Source of the DNA: Amycolatopsis deserti
Lineage (GTDB): Bacteria > Actinomycetota > Actinomycetes > Mycobacteriales > Pseudonocardiaceae
Assembly (NCBI RefSeq): GCF_014653945.1
Contig: NZ_BNAU01000002.1
Location: 801,914-865,913 of the forward strand
DNA: 64,000 nt
Direction: 5' to 3'
The translations under genes were made by a program, and so were the position numbers. The notes below the pieces were generated by a model. The model saw nothing but the letters and a program-made list of their open reading frames with translations. It was not told the DNA's origin and made no database searches. Within the stretch, counting starts at the first letter, position 1. The number at the start of each line of letters is the position of its first letter. This document shows, one piece after another, positions 6,995-15,748 of the stretch.

Positions 6995-9430
6995 TCAGCG
7001 CCCGGTCATCACCTCCTGGATTTCGGCCGCCGTCAGCTCGCGGCCGTACACCCGGAAGTCCGCCACCGCGCCGTCGAGGTAGGGGTGCTTCACGTTCTGC
7101 GAGCGGCCCAGGTAGTTGAGCTGCGTCGCGCCCAGCAACAGCGGGCTCATCCGCGGCGCGGGGTTCTCGCCGGTCAGGGTGCCGTCGAAGTACAGCCGGA
7201 TCCGCTCGCCCAGTGTCACCGCCACGTGGGTCCACACCCCGGCCGTCAAGGGCACCGCGGCGTCGGCGAAATCCTCGCCCTCCATGCCGGCCAGCTTCAT
7301 CGCGAAGCGGGCCCGTCCCAGGCCCGTCCGCGGGGTCAGGAACGCGTACGACTGGGCGTTGAACCCCAGGTCGAACACGCGCGTGGAGTTCACGACCACA
7401 TCCACGCGCACCCACATCGCGATCGTCGCCTCGGTGAGGTTCGCCAGCAGCCCGGACGGCAGCGCCACGTGCGCACCCGCGCCGTTCAGCTCCACGCCTC
7501 GCTCGCCGAACACCGCGCCACCGGCCAGCTGCGCGTCCGGCCACCGGCCGGTGGCCTCCCGCGTGTCCTGCAACCGGAACACCGCGATCGTCTTCGGCGC
7601 GGGGCGCGACGGCGGCAGCGCGAAGTACACGCTGTAGTTCTCGTGGTGCACGTCCAGGAACGGGCTCAGCCGCAGCCGCTGGTCACCGGCCCGCACGCTG
7701 AACTCCGCCCGCCCCGGCTCACGCCGCAGCGACCGCGGGTCGATCGTCGGGATCACCGCGGGCACCGTCCCGCCGTGCCGGGCGGCGAGCACCAGAGGTC
7801 CGTAGGTGAGCGCGTGCACGGCCGGGTTGTCCGGCGCCGGCCGCCACTGCGCGCTCATCGGCAACCGCAGCTCCACCACATCCCCGTCGCGCCACCGCCG
7901 CCGCACCACGGCGAACCGGCCCGGCTCGGCGCGCACCGCTTCGCCGTTGACGAACAGCTTCGCGTGCTCGGCCCAGGACGGGATGCGCACCCGTAGTGTG
8001 AACTCGCCAGCTCCGGACAACCGCAGCCGCACGGTCTCGCCGTAGGGGTACTCGGTCTCCAGCCGGATGCGGACGCCGCCGTAGTCCACTTCGGACGGGA
8101 TGAACTGGGTGACCCACAGGCCGTCGTCGGCGGCGTAGTAGATGTTCTCGGCGTACTTCACGTGCGTCTCCAGGCCGGTGCCGTGGTCGCAGGTGAAGTT
8201 GCCGTAGTCGCTGGAGTAGGTGCCCGGGTCGGACACCACGCCCTCCTTGCCCTTGCGCCGCGCGCCCGGGACGAGGCCGGTGTAGTAGGTGACGAACCCG
8301 TGCGCGGAATCCGGATCCTGCTCCCCCAGCATCTGGTTGAGCAGCGTCCACTCCGCGTAGTCCAGGTAGTCGGTGCGCGACGGGTCCCGCAGGAACAGCA
8401 GCCAGCTCAGCTTGAGCATGTTGTAGCTGTTGCAGTTCTCGCAGGTGTTCTCGCCGAGCTGGCTGACGATCTGGTCCGGCGGGCCGAAGAACTCGGCGTT
8501 GGCGTTGCCGCCGATAACGTAGGTGTGGTGGTGCACGACCTGGTCCCAGAAGTAGGTGGCGATCGTGCGGTAGTACTCCTCGCCGGTGGCCTCCCATTCG
8601 ACCGCGGCGCCGACGATCTTGGCGATGTCGGTGTTCGCGTGCCGCCCGGCGAGGGTGTCCTGCCGCCGGGACAGCGGCACGAAGATCTCGTCGTGGTCGA
8701 ACAGCTTCGCGGTCGCCAGGTGCTGCCGGTCGCCGGTGACCAGGGCGAGGCTCGCCAGGGTCTCGTTCATGCCGCCGAATTCGGTGTGCAGCACCTTCTG
8801 CTGCGCTTCGCGAGACAGGTTCGCCATCCGGGTGCGGACCCACCGCGCCATGCCGAGCAGCACGTCGAGCGCCTGGCGGTTGCCGAGCAGCCGGTACTGG
8901 TCGAGCAGGCCGGCCATGATCTTGTGGATCGTGTAGTAGGGCGCCCACACGGTCTTGCCGGCTTCCTGATCGGTGAAGGCCTGCTCGGGGAACGCCGAGA
9001 GGTAGCCCGGGGTGAACCCGGCCGCGGGCGCGGCGGCCTGGCATTCGGCGAGTGCGGCGACGATCCGCGCGCCCTTGCCGGCCAGTTCGGTGTCGCCCGT
9101 GTTCGCCGCCGCGAGGGCCAGACCGGACAGCAGGTGCCCGGTGGTGTGGCCGCGCAGCTGGATGTTCGGCGCCTCCCATCCGCCGCACGGCTCGGCCGTG
9201 CTGGGCAGGCCCGCCGTGACCCGGAACATGTGCAGCAGCCGGTCGGCGTCGACGAACCGCAGGTAGGCGACGGTCCGCTCGATGTTCTGCCGGTAGCGCG
9301 AGTCCAGCAGCCGGACACGGCCCAGCTCGAGCGGCCGCGCCGGTTCGGCGGCCGCCGTGGCGGGCAGCGCTGCCACCAGCCCCGCAGCCGCGGCCAGCCC
9401 GAACACGCCCCGGCGGGTCAGGCCGGTCAT
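6995..9430 (-). CDS. Exported DUF1680/GH127-like beta-L-arabinofuranosidase with LamG-like domain
   Basis: An 811-residue protein. MTGLTRRGVFGLAAAAG begins a Tat signal peptide. Residues about 35-620 form a DUF1680/GH127-type (alpha/alpha)6 barrel, and about 625-808 a concanavalin-like LamG module that may bind glycan. In GH127 a Zn site is built from a Glu-x-Cys pair and a later Cys-Cys pair whose first Cys is the nucleophile. Here the first is visible in GENTCENCNSYNM (about residue 325). The second appears as TCDHGTG (about residue 412), so the second Cys of the pair is Asp. It overlaps the upstream GH106 gene by ATGA. It probably removes L-arabinofuranose or a related sugar; a related DUF1680 family (GH137/142/146 type) is possible. 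Confidence 0.82.
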   Translation of the reverse strand: MTGLTRRGVFGLAAAAGLVAALPATAAAEPARPLELGRVRLLDSRYRQNIERTVAYLRFVDADRLLHMFRVTAGLPSTAEPCGGWEAPNIQLRGHTTGHLLSGLALAAANTGDTELAGKGARIVAALAECQAAAPAAGFTPGYLSAFPEQAFTDQEAGKTVWAPYYTIHKIMAGLLDQYRLLGNRQALDVLLGMARWVRTRMANLSREAQQKVLHTEFGGMNETLASLALVTGDRQHLATAKLFDHDEIFVPLSRRQDTLAGRHANTDIAKIVGAAVEWEATGEEYYRTIATYFWDQVVHHHTYVIGGNANAEFFGPPDQIVSQLGENTCENCNSYNMLKLSWLLFLRDPSRTDYLDYAEWTLLNQMLGEQDPDSAHGFVTYYTGLVPGARRKGKEGVVSDPGTYSSDYGNFTCDHGTGLETHVKYAENIYYAADDGLWVTQFIPSEVDYGGVRIRLETEYPYGETVRLRLSGAGEFTLRVRIPSWAEHAKLFVNGEAVRAEPGRFAVVRRRWRDGDVVELRLPMSAQWRPAPDNPAVHALTYGPLVLAARHGGTVPAVIPTIDPRSLRREPGRAEFSVRAGDQRLRLSPFLDVHHENYSVYFALPPSRPAPKTIAVFRLQDTREATGRWPDAQLAGGAVFGERGVELNGAGAHVALPSGLLANLTEATIAMWVRVDVVVNSTRVFDLGFNAQSYAFLTPRTGLGRARFAMKLAGMEGEDFADAAVPLTAGVWTHVAVTLGERIRLYFDGTLTGENPAPRMSPLLLGATQLNYLGRSQNVKHPYLDGAVADFRVYGRELTAAEIQEVMTGR

Positions 9431-12336
9431 CGGATCTCCTCCTGGCGGTAGGGCACGAGGCGGGCGGGTCCGACCAGGCCGTAGGCCTGCCGGGTGGCGA
9501 TGCCGAAGACGGCGGGGTTGCTCACGCGCAGCCGGTTCAGCAGCGTGGTGGCGACCTCGACTTCGAGCGTGTTGCGGCCCGGGCGCAGCCACGGCCCGAC
9601 GTCGACCACCGGGTCGAGCACGTCGGCGGGCGGCAGGGCGCGGCCGTTGACCGTGACGCGGTAGGTGTCGAACACCTCGCCGAGTTCGAGGTAGGCGCCG
9701 AGACCGGGACGCCACGCGCCCAGGTCCACCGTGGTGCGGTAGCGGCCGATGCCGGAGACGTCCTGCAACCCGGGGATCGCCGACCAGGCGGTGAGCTCGG
9801 TCAGGCTGAGCCGGTGGTTCGTCTTCACCGTCTCGGCCGGGGTCGGGCCGGGCTGCCAGTCCTCCACCTCGAGGTCCCACGCGGTGAGCGGCACCGGCGC
9901 GGGCACGGCGTCCACAGTGGTCCGCACGACGCGGCCGGTGGACAACGTGGTCGAGTAGGTGCCGGCCGCGGTGGCGCGCAGCACCAGCTTGCCGTCGTCG
10001 AACCGGACGTCCGCGTCCGAGGCGGTGGCGTGCGGGCTGCGGTCGCCCGGACCGAACCCGATCAGCATCGACTGTCCCGGGTTGAGGGCGACCCGCACCC
10101 GCACCTTGTCGCCGGCGCGCTCGTAGGTGCCGATCCGCTCGACCCGGCCGGTCCACGCGTCGAGCAGGTACGGCTCGGCGGAGCGGTCGCGGGAGGTGAG
10201 CCAGACGTCCTGGTCCACCGCGGTGATGCGGCGGTTCTCGGCGTGCCGGGCGTTGGCGAGGTAGTAGTAGTCGACGCCGTCCTCGACCCGGTGCACGGTC
10301 ATGATCGTCGAGCGGGCGTATTCGACGTCGCGGGTCACGCCGAGGTCGGCGAGCGCGCCCGGGATGCCGTTGGCGTCGGCGGCGACCCGGACCCGCGGCA
10401 GGGCGACGAGCTGGGCGAGCAGCGTGCGGAGCTGGTCGTTCTCGCCGGGCTGGGCGATGCCGGTCGAGTGCACGTCGGCCCAGCTGCCGACCACCACGAT
10501 CGGCAGCCCGGCGCGCGCGAGCTCGACCAGCCGCCGCGCGGCGGACACGGACAGGGTGTGTTCCTTGTTGCGGAAGATGTCGCCGTCGAGGATCAGCGCC
10601 TTGTAGGCCGGGCCGTCCGGGGCGAGGCGGCCGTCGCGCACGACCGCGCTGGGCAGGTCGAGCATCGGTTCGCTCAGGAAGCCGTGCGTCCAGCCGATCG
10701 GGATGCCGTCGTTGGTCGCCCACGGCGCGCCGATGCCGGTGGAGGTCCAGCCCTTCTGCCGGAAGAACGCGAGGTCGGTCTTCTGGACACCGGCGCGCAG
10801 CACGAGCTGCGTGCGGGCGAACCAGCCGGCGATGTCCGGGACGTGACCCCACGTCGGCTGGCGCGGGCCCCACGCTTCGGCATAGCCGATGCCGGTGCCG
10901 TTGTAGGGCGAGAACGCCGCGAAGCCCGGCCACGCCGCGCCGGGCGCCGACGCGTAGGAGAACCCGTGCAGAACAGCCTGGTTCACGCCGCCCGCGAAGA
11001 CGCTGCCCATCGTCTGCAGCACCTTGTCCCACGTGGTGCTGTAGGCGCCGTTGGCGTAGGCGGCGGACTCGCAGGACAGCAGCTGCCGTCCGCCCATGTC
11101 GCGGCCGGAGGCGAGCACGCGGTAGTCGTCGAGGTTCTTGAACCCCAGCGACTCGCTCTCCGGCACGTCGAGCAGCGCGGCGCTGCGGATCGCGTCGGTG
11201 GGCAGGCCGTAGGGCTGCACGCGCAGCGTCATGCCGAGGCTGTGGGCGAAGTCGCGGAGCGGGAGCAGGTGGTTTTCGTGGTAGAGGTCGGACAGGACCT
11301 GGTTGTGGTCGTCGCGGACGTGGTTGGTGGTCTCGCTGTCGAAGGTGAACGGGTACTTTTCCTTGCGCTGCACGATGACCGGCAGGTACGGCAGCAGGTC
11401 GTAGCCGGCGCGGCGGCGGAACTCGGCGAGGTGGTCCGGTGTCCACGGCGTGGCCTCGGTTTCGAGCTCCAGCGAGTCCTCGAACAGGTCGCCGCCGGTC
11501 TCGCGCAGCAGACGGCGGATCGCCGGGGTGAGGATCGTGGTGTTCCACTCGTCGATCACGGCCTGCGCGCCGGCGCGGCTGAAGTGGTCGACGACGTAGG
11601 CCGGCGGCTCGGTGTGCGGGCCGGCTTCCGGCTGCTGCGCGGAGCCCCGCAGCCAGTAGGCGATGATCGCCCAGGTGCCCTCGGGCGCGGTCCAGGTCTC
11701 GCCGGGGCCGAGCGTGCGGACGGTCGCCGGGTCGAGGGTGACGGTCGCGGCCGTCGTGGAGCCGATGACCTTGGCGACCTGCACGGCGACGAGGTCCTGC
11801 TCGTGCACGCCCTCCTCGGGCGGCTCGACGGCGGCGGGTGGCGGTCCGGAGTAGACGGTGCCGCCCTGGACGTAGGTCACGCCGTGGGCGAGTTCCTTGC
11901 ACGCGGCGGTGTCGTCCGGCGTGATGGTGGGCACCGCGGTCGGCCAGCACGGCCCGAGCGCCAGGTCGACGCGCAGCTTGCGGTCCTTGGCGCGGCGCAG
12001 GGCGGTCTCCACGGCGGCGAGCCACGCCGGGGTGCCCCAGCCGTGGCCGGCCGGGTCGAGGTCGGCGCGGACGCTGTGGTGCACGTCCTGGATCTCGACG
12101 CCGCCGAACCCGGCGTCGGCGATCTGGTCGACCTCGCGGGCGATCTCGCCCAGGTCGACCAGCCCGTGCGGCCACCACCAGCGGAACTTGGCGGCGGTGT
12201 CGGTGCCCGGGGCGGCGAACCGCTGCGCGAACGGCTTGCCGGGCGCGGCCAGCGCGGGCGGCACCGAAGGCAATGCGGCGGCCAGCCCGAGGGCGGCGCT
12301 CGCGCCGAGGAAGGTGCGCCGGGTGAGTCTGGTCAT
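9427..12336 (-). CDS. Exported GH106-type alpha-L-rhamnosidase
   Basis: A 969-residue protein with a Tat signal peptide (MTRLTRRTFLGASAALG, cleavage near ALAAP). The body matches the GH106 layout: FRWWWPHGLVDLGEIAREVD near the N-terminus, FEDSLELE near residue 285, where a catalytic Glu is expected in the family, and C-terminal beta-sandwich modules (about 830-960) ending before YGLVGPARLVPY. It should release terminal L-rhamnose with inversion outside the cell. It overlaps the downstream GH127-like gene by four bases, so the two are co-translated. A hairpin at 12379-12410 separates it from the second GH106-type gene upstream. Confidence 0.82.
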   Translation of the reverse strand: MTRLTRRTFLGASAALGLAAALPSVPPALAAPGKPFAQRFAAPGTDTAAKFRWWWPHGLVDLGEIAREVDQIADAGFGGVEIQDVHHSVRADLDPAGHGWGTPAWLAAVETALRRAKDRKLRVDLALGPCWPTAVPTITPDDTAACKELAHGVTYVQGGTVYSGPPPAAVEPPEEGVHEQDLVAVQVAKVIGSTTAATVTLDPATVRTLGPGETWTAPEGTWAIIAYWLRGSAQQPEAGPHTEPPAYVVDHFSRAGAQAVIDEWNTTILTPAIRRLLRETGGDLFEDSLELETEATPWTPDHLAEFRRRAGYDLLPYLPVIVQRKEKYPFTFDSETTNHVRDDHNQVLSDLYHENHLLPLRDFAHSLGMTLRVQPYGLPTDAIRSAALLDVPESESLGFKNLDDYRVLASGRDMGGRQLLSCESAAYANGAYSTTWDKVLQTMGSVFAGGVNQAVLHGFSYASAPGAAWPGFAAFSPYNGTGIGYAEAWGPRQPTWGHVPDIAGWFARTQLVLRAGVQKTDLAFFRQKGWTSTGIGAPWATNDGIPIGWTHGFLSEPMLDLPSAVVRDGRLAPDGPAYKALILDGDIFRNKEHTLSVSAARRLVELARAGLPIVVVGSWADVHSTGIAQPGENDQLRTLLAQLVALPRVRVAADANGIPGALADLGVTRDVEYARSTIMTVHRVEDGVDYYYLANARHAENRRITAVDQDVWLTSRDRSAEPYLLDAWTGRVERIGTYERAGDKVRVRVALNPGQSMLIGFGPGDRSPHATASDADVRFDDGKLVLRATAAGTYSTTLSTGRVVRTTVDAVPAPVPLTAWDLEVEDWQPGPTPAETVKTNHRLSLTELTAWSAIPGLQDVSGIGRYRTTVDLGAWRPGLGAYLELGEVFDTYRVTVNGRALPPADVLDPVVDVGPWLRPGRNTLEVEVATTLLNRLRVSNPAVFGIATRQAYGLVGPARLVPYRQEEIR

Positions 12337-12378
12337 GAGGGGACTCCGGGGAAGGTCAGGGGATGGGGAGTAAAGCGG

Positions 12379-12410
12379 GTGCTGCCCCCGGCGTGGTCCG
12401 GGGGCAGCAC
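12379..12410. terminator. Intergenic hairpin inside the glycosidase gene row
   Basis: A perfect 13-base stem (GTGCTGCCCCCGG with CCGGGGGCAGCAC) and 6-base loop lie between two same-strand glycosidase genes. It could end transcription after the GH106-type gene at 12418 or reduce read-through into the next pair. No other promoter-like element was recognised in this 81-base gap. Confidence 0.65.
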
Positions 12411-12417
12411 CGGGGGC

Positions 12418-15400
12418 TCAGCGGCCCAGGTCCAGCCGCGCGGTGACCACGGCCGGCGGCCGCAGCACCACGGGGCCCACCAGGCCCGACGGGAGGATCT
12501 TGTTGCGCGAGTTGGCCAGCGTGTTGGTCACCCGCACCGCGATCGTGTTCTCGCCGGGCTTCAGCAGAGCCGTCGCGTCCACTGTGTACGGCCGCCACAA
12601 CGCCGTGGGCAGCGCCGCACCGTTCACGGTCACCGTGGCCAGGTCGTGCACCTCGCCGAGGTCCAGGAGCAACCGGCGGCCGGCCAGATCCTGAGCCGTC
12701 AGCGACACCGTCGTGGTGTAGACGGCGCTCCCGGAGAACGTCGGGTCGAAGCTCGTCCACGAACCGAGTGGGCGCTGCGCCTCCACCGCGCCCGGCTTCT
12801 CCAGGCGCACCTTCCACGGCCCGGCCAGCGGGATCGTGGTCAGCCTGTCCGTCACCGTCGCCACGCCGCCGTAGCTCCGGCCGTTCGCCGCGCCGGACAG
12901 CCGGTACTCACCCGGCGCGTCGGCGACCACCGTGGCCCGCAGCGACTGTCCGTCCACAGTGACCGCGTCGGCCGGCAGTGTGCTGTCGGTCAGGTGCGCG
13001 TCCTCCCGGACGCCGTGGCGGAAGACCACCGCGAGCGTCTCGTACGGCTGCAACCGCACCGGGACCGCCACGCCGTCCTGTTCGGCGCGGTACGCCGTCG
13101 CGGTGCGGGTCGAGCCGGTGCGCGGGTCCCAGATCTCCGGGACACCGCCGCTGGGGAACGTCGCGGTCGTCGTCACCGCCTGGTCGCTCTCGTTGTTGAG
13201 CAGATATGCGACGTCCTGGCCGCGCGCGGTCCGCGACACCCGCACGCTGGAAGCCGCCGGCTCCAACTGGGCCGCCGCATACGCCCGGGCCAGCCCGGGC
13301 AGGGCCTCGGCGTCGCCGACCACCGCGACGGAACCGGCACCACGCCGCTGCCACGCGGCACCAGCGTCGCCGAACAGGCCGCGCAGCTCGCCCGCCAGCT
13401 CGGCGTCCCGGCCGCGCGCCTCCCGTGCCGGCAGCGGGCCCACCGCCGCCACGTGCCCGCCGACCTGCACGAACCGGGCCAGCGTCCGCACCGTCTCCAG
13501 GTCCAGCACCGGCGTCCGCGGCAGCACCACGAGCTGGTAGGCGGCTTGGCCGACGTGGAGCTCACCGGCGCGCGCCACGGCCTGGAACCGCGCCACCGGA
13601 TCGCCGGACAACGACGAGTCACTCACCAGATCGAAATCGACCTGGCCCCGCTCCAGCGCGTACGCGGCGTCCGCGAACTGTCCGTCCAACGTGTGCTCCG
13701 CGTCGGCCACCCGGGTCTGCTCGGCCGCCCGCTGCGGCTGCACGAGCACGGTCCGCGCCAGGTTCTCGCCCCGGCCCAGCTCCATCACCCGGCCGATCCA
13801 CTCGTCGACGGCGGGCATGTCCGACCAGAACGTGCTGCGCGGCCCGAACGGCGGCGGGAAGTTGACCGAGTTCTCGTCGGTCCACATGGCGTGCAGGAAC
13901 GTCAGGTTCACGCCGCGCGCGGCGAGCGCACCGGTGGTCGCGTGCATGAACTCCGGCGCGACCTGCCAGCCCGAGTTGCCGAACGTCTCCATCGCCACGC
14001 GCGGCGCGCCGCTCTGGTGCGCGGCGGACGCCGCGTTGCGGCCCAGCATGGTCTGCTCGCCGAGCGTGTAGTCGCCGGTGATCATGTCGCTGCCCGGCAC
14101 CTGCGCCCACTGGTTGTCCTTGCTCAGGTCACCGGTGGAGTGCATGCGCTGCTGCGGGCCCTCCTCGTCCAGCAGCGGGTTGGTCAGCAACTGGAGACCG
14201 TGGCGGGCCATCCACTCGGCCTCGCGCTGGTAGTAATTCGTGGCGAACAGGTTGTTCACCGCGCGCCAGTAGTAGCCGGCGGCCGGGTCGGCGGTGGGAT
14301 CCAGGCCGTCCGCGGCGCCCAGGTACGCCACGCCCGGGGTGCCACCCGCGGCGACGATCGCCTGAGCCAGCCCCGGCGAGGCCGGCAGCCGCTTGAACGG
14401 GTGCGGCTGCGCCGAGGCGATGAACGGCTCGTCGTCCCAGAACCCGGGCACCACGGTGCCCATCGCCCACGGGAAGCGCCGCACGTACTCACCCGGCACG
14501 GTGTCCATGAACGCGTCCGTGGCCGCCGGGTCGAGCAGGTCCAGGTACCCGCGCACGTAACCGCTGGAGTCGTCGCGCAGCAGCGCCTGCGAGTACACGT
14601 CCACCTGCCACTGCCCCGCCGGGACCGACCACGTGCCCTTCGCCGGGTCCAGCTCGACGGCGCTCCGGAAGTCCGCCGTGCCCGCCGGGCGCGCCGCCGC
14701 CGCGGTGATGCCCGCCAGGTTCACGCGCGCCGCCGGGAAGTCCGCGAGCACAGTCGCGTTGTCGAAGTTCGACGACCACAACGCGGTGCCGTCCGCCGCG
14801 GTCACCGACAGCGTGTCCCACTGCGACCGCTGGGTGCCCTCGGCCGAGACCGCGACCGAGCCCTTCGCGTACGTCGAGTCGGTCGCCGCGGGCTGCACGG
14901 TGTTGTTGATCTTCGGCGTGATCGTGTTGCCGGAGACCGTCACCGTGATCGTCTGCGCGCGGGTCGCGGAGAACCCGGGCGTCGGGATGCCGGTGGTCAA
15001 CCGGGTGCGCTGGGCCCCGTCGACCCGCCACACGCTGGTGTTGCCCTTGACGTCCACGTCGACGAGGTAGCCGTTCGTGCCGTCGCTGCGCACCATCAGC
15101 TGCGTCCCGCCGGTGGTGAGCGTGACCTTGCCGGTCACCGTGTAGTCGGTCCAGCCACTGCCCGGGGTCAGAGCCGCGCCGCCGGGCTTGGTCGCCGGGT
15201 CCACGACGAGCTTGCCGCCGTCCACGGACAGCCCGGTGGTCTCGGCGAGGGTGAGCGTCGCCGGACCGGTCACGATGCGGCTGGACCGCAGCAGCCCCTT
15301 GAGCCGCAGCTCGGGGTGCTCCTCGGCGACCTTCAGACCGCCGCGCCCGCTCGGGAAGTTGTTGTCGTTGAACAGCCACATCTTCATGCCCGTGCGCTGC

Positions 15401-15735
15401 GCCTCGCGCAGGACGTGCTCGATGAGCGTGAACCACTCCTCGGTGAGGAAGGCCGGCTGCATCGACGCGCCGCCGTAGGGGAACACGACGGCCTCGTAGA
15501 TGCCCTTGTCCCGCATCTCGGCCATCTGCCGGTCGGTGATCTCCGGCGTGATCGTGTTGTTCCAGTACCAGTAGACGCTCGGCCGGCTGTCCTTCGGCGG
15601 GTTGGCGAAGGCGGCGGGATCGAACCGGGACAGGTTGGTGGTTTCGGCGACGCCGGGGCTTTGCGCCACGGCAGGCGCGGAGGCCAGTCCGGCCGCGGTG
15701 ACCGCCGCGAGCAGGACGGAGACGAGTTTTCTCAT
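12418..15735 (-). CDS. Secreted GH106-like glycosidase, second copy
   Basis: A 1105-residue secreted protein with a Sec signal peptide (MRKLVSVLLAAVTAAGLASA, AVAQS cleavage). It begins like GH106 enzymes with SVYWYWNNTITPEITDRQM, has WLFNDNNFPSGRGG near residue 121, and a concanavalin-like insert at about 160-330. The central catalytic region includes HAMWTDENSVNFPP. The C-terminus has a sugar-binding-like beta-sandwich (YTTTVSLTAQDLAGRRLLLDL). The ATG at 15735 is chosen because the upstream in-frame extension has no signal peptide and overlaps the GH78 gene. Rhamnosidase activity is inferred from family resemblance and position; other L-sugar or deoxysugar substrates are possible. It lies 13 bases downstream of the GH78 gene. 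Confidence 0.75.
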   Translation of the reverse strand: MRKLVSVLLAAVTAAGLASAPAVAQSPGVAETTNLSRFDPAAFANPPKDSRPSVYWYWNNTITPEITDRQMAEMRDKGIYEAVVFPYGGASMQPAFLTEEWFTLIEHVLREAQRTGMKMWLFNDNNFPSGRGGLKVAEEHPELRLKGLLRSSRIVTGPATLTLAETTGLSVDGGKLVVDPATKPGGAALTPGSGWTDYTVTGKVTLTTGGTQLMVRSDGTNGYLVDVDVKGNTSVWRVDGAQRTRLTTGIPTPGFSATRAQTITVTVSGNTITPKINNTVQPAATDSTYAKGSVAVSAEGTQRSQWDTLSVTAADGTALWSSNFDNATVLADFPAARVNLAGITAAAARPAGTADFRSAVELDPAKGTWSVPAGQWQVDVYSQALLRDDSSGYVRGYLDLLDPAATDAFMDTVPGEYVRRFPWAMGTVVPGFWDDEPFIASAQPHPFKRLPASPGLAQAIVAAGGTPGVAYLGAADGLDPTADPAAGYYWRAVNNLFATNYYQREAEWMARHGLQLLTNPLLDEEGPQQRMHSTGDLSKDNQWAQVPGSDMITGDYTLGEQTMLGRNAASAAHQSGAPRVAMETFGNSGWQVAPEFMHATTGALAARGVNLTFLHAMWTDENSVNFPPPFGPRSTFWSDMPAVDEWIGRVMELGRGENLARTVLVQPQRAAEQTRVADAEHTLDGQFADAAYALERGQVDFDLVSDSSLSGDPVARFQAVARAGELHVGQAAYQLVVLPRTPVLDLETVRTLARFVQVGGHVAAVGPLPAREARGRDAELAGELRGLFGDAGAAWQRRGAGSVAVVGDAEALPGLARAYAAAQLEPAASSVRVSRTARGQDVAYLLNNESDQAVTTTATFPSGGVPEIWDPRTGSTRTATAYRAEQDGVAVPVRLQPYETLAVVFRHGVREDAHLTDSTLPADAVTVDGQSLRATVVADAPGEYRLSGAANGRSYGGVATVTDRLTTIPLAGPWKVRLEKPGAVEAQRPLGSWTSFDPTFSGSAVYTTTVSLTAQDLAGRRLLLDLGEVHDLATVTVNGAALPTALWRPYTVDATALLKPGENTIAVRVTNTLANSRNKILPSGLVGPVVLRPPAVVTARLDLGR

Positions 15736-15748
15736 TGGTGGTGTCCTC

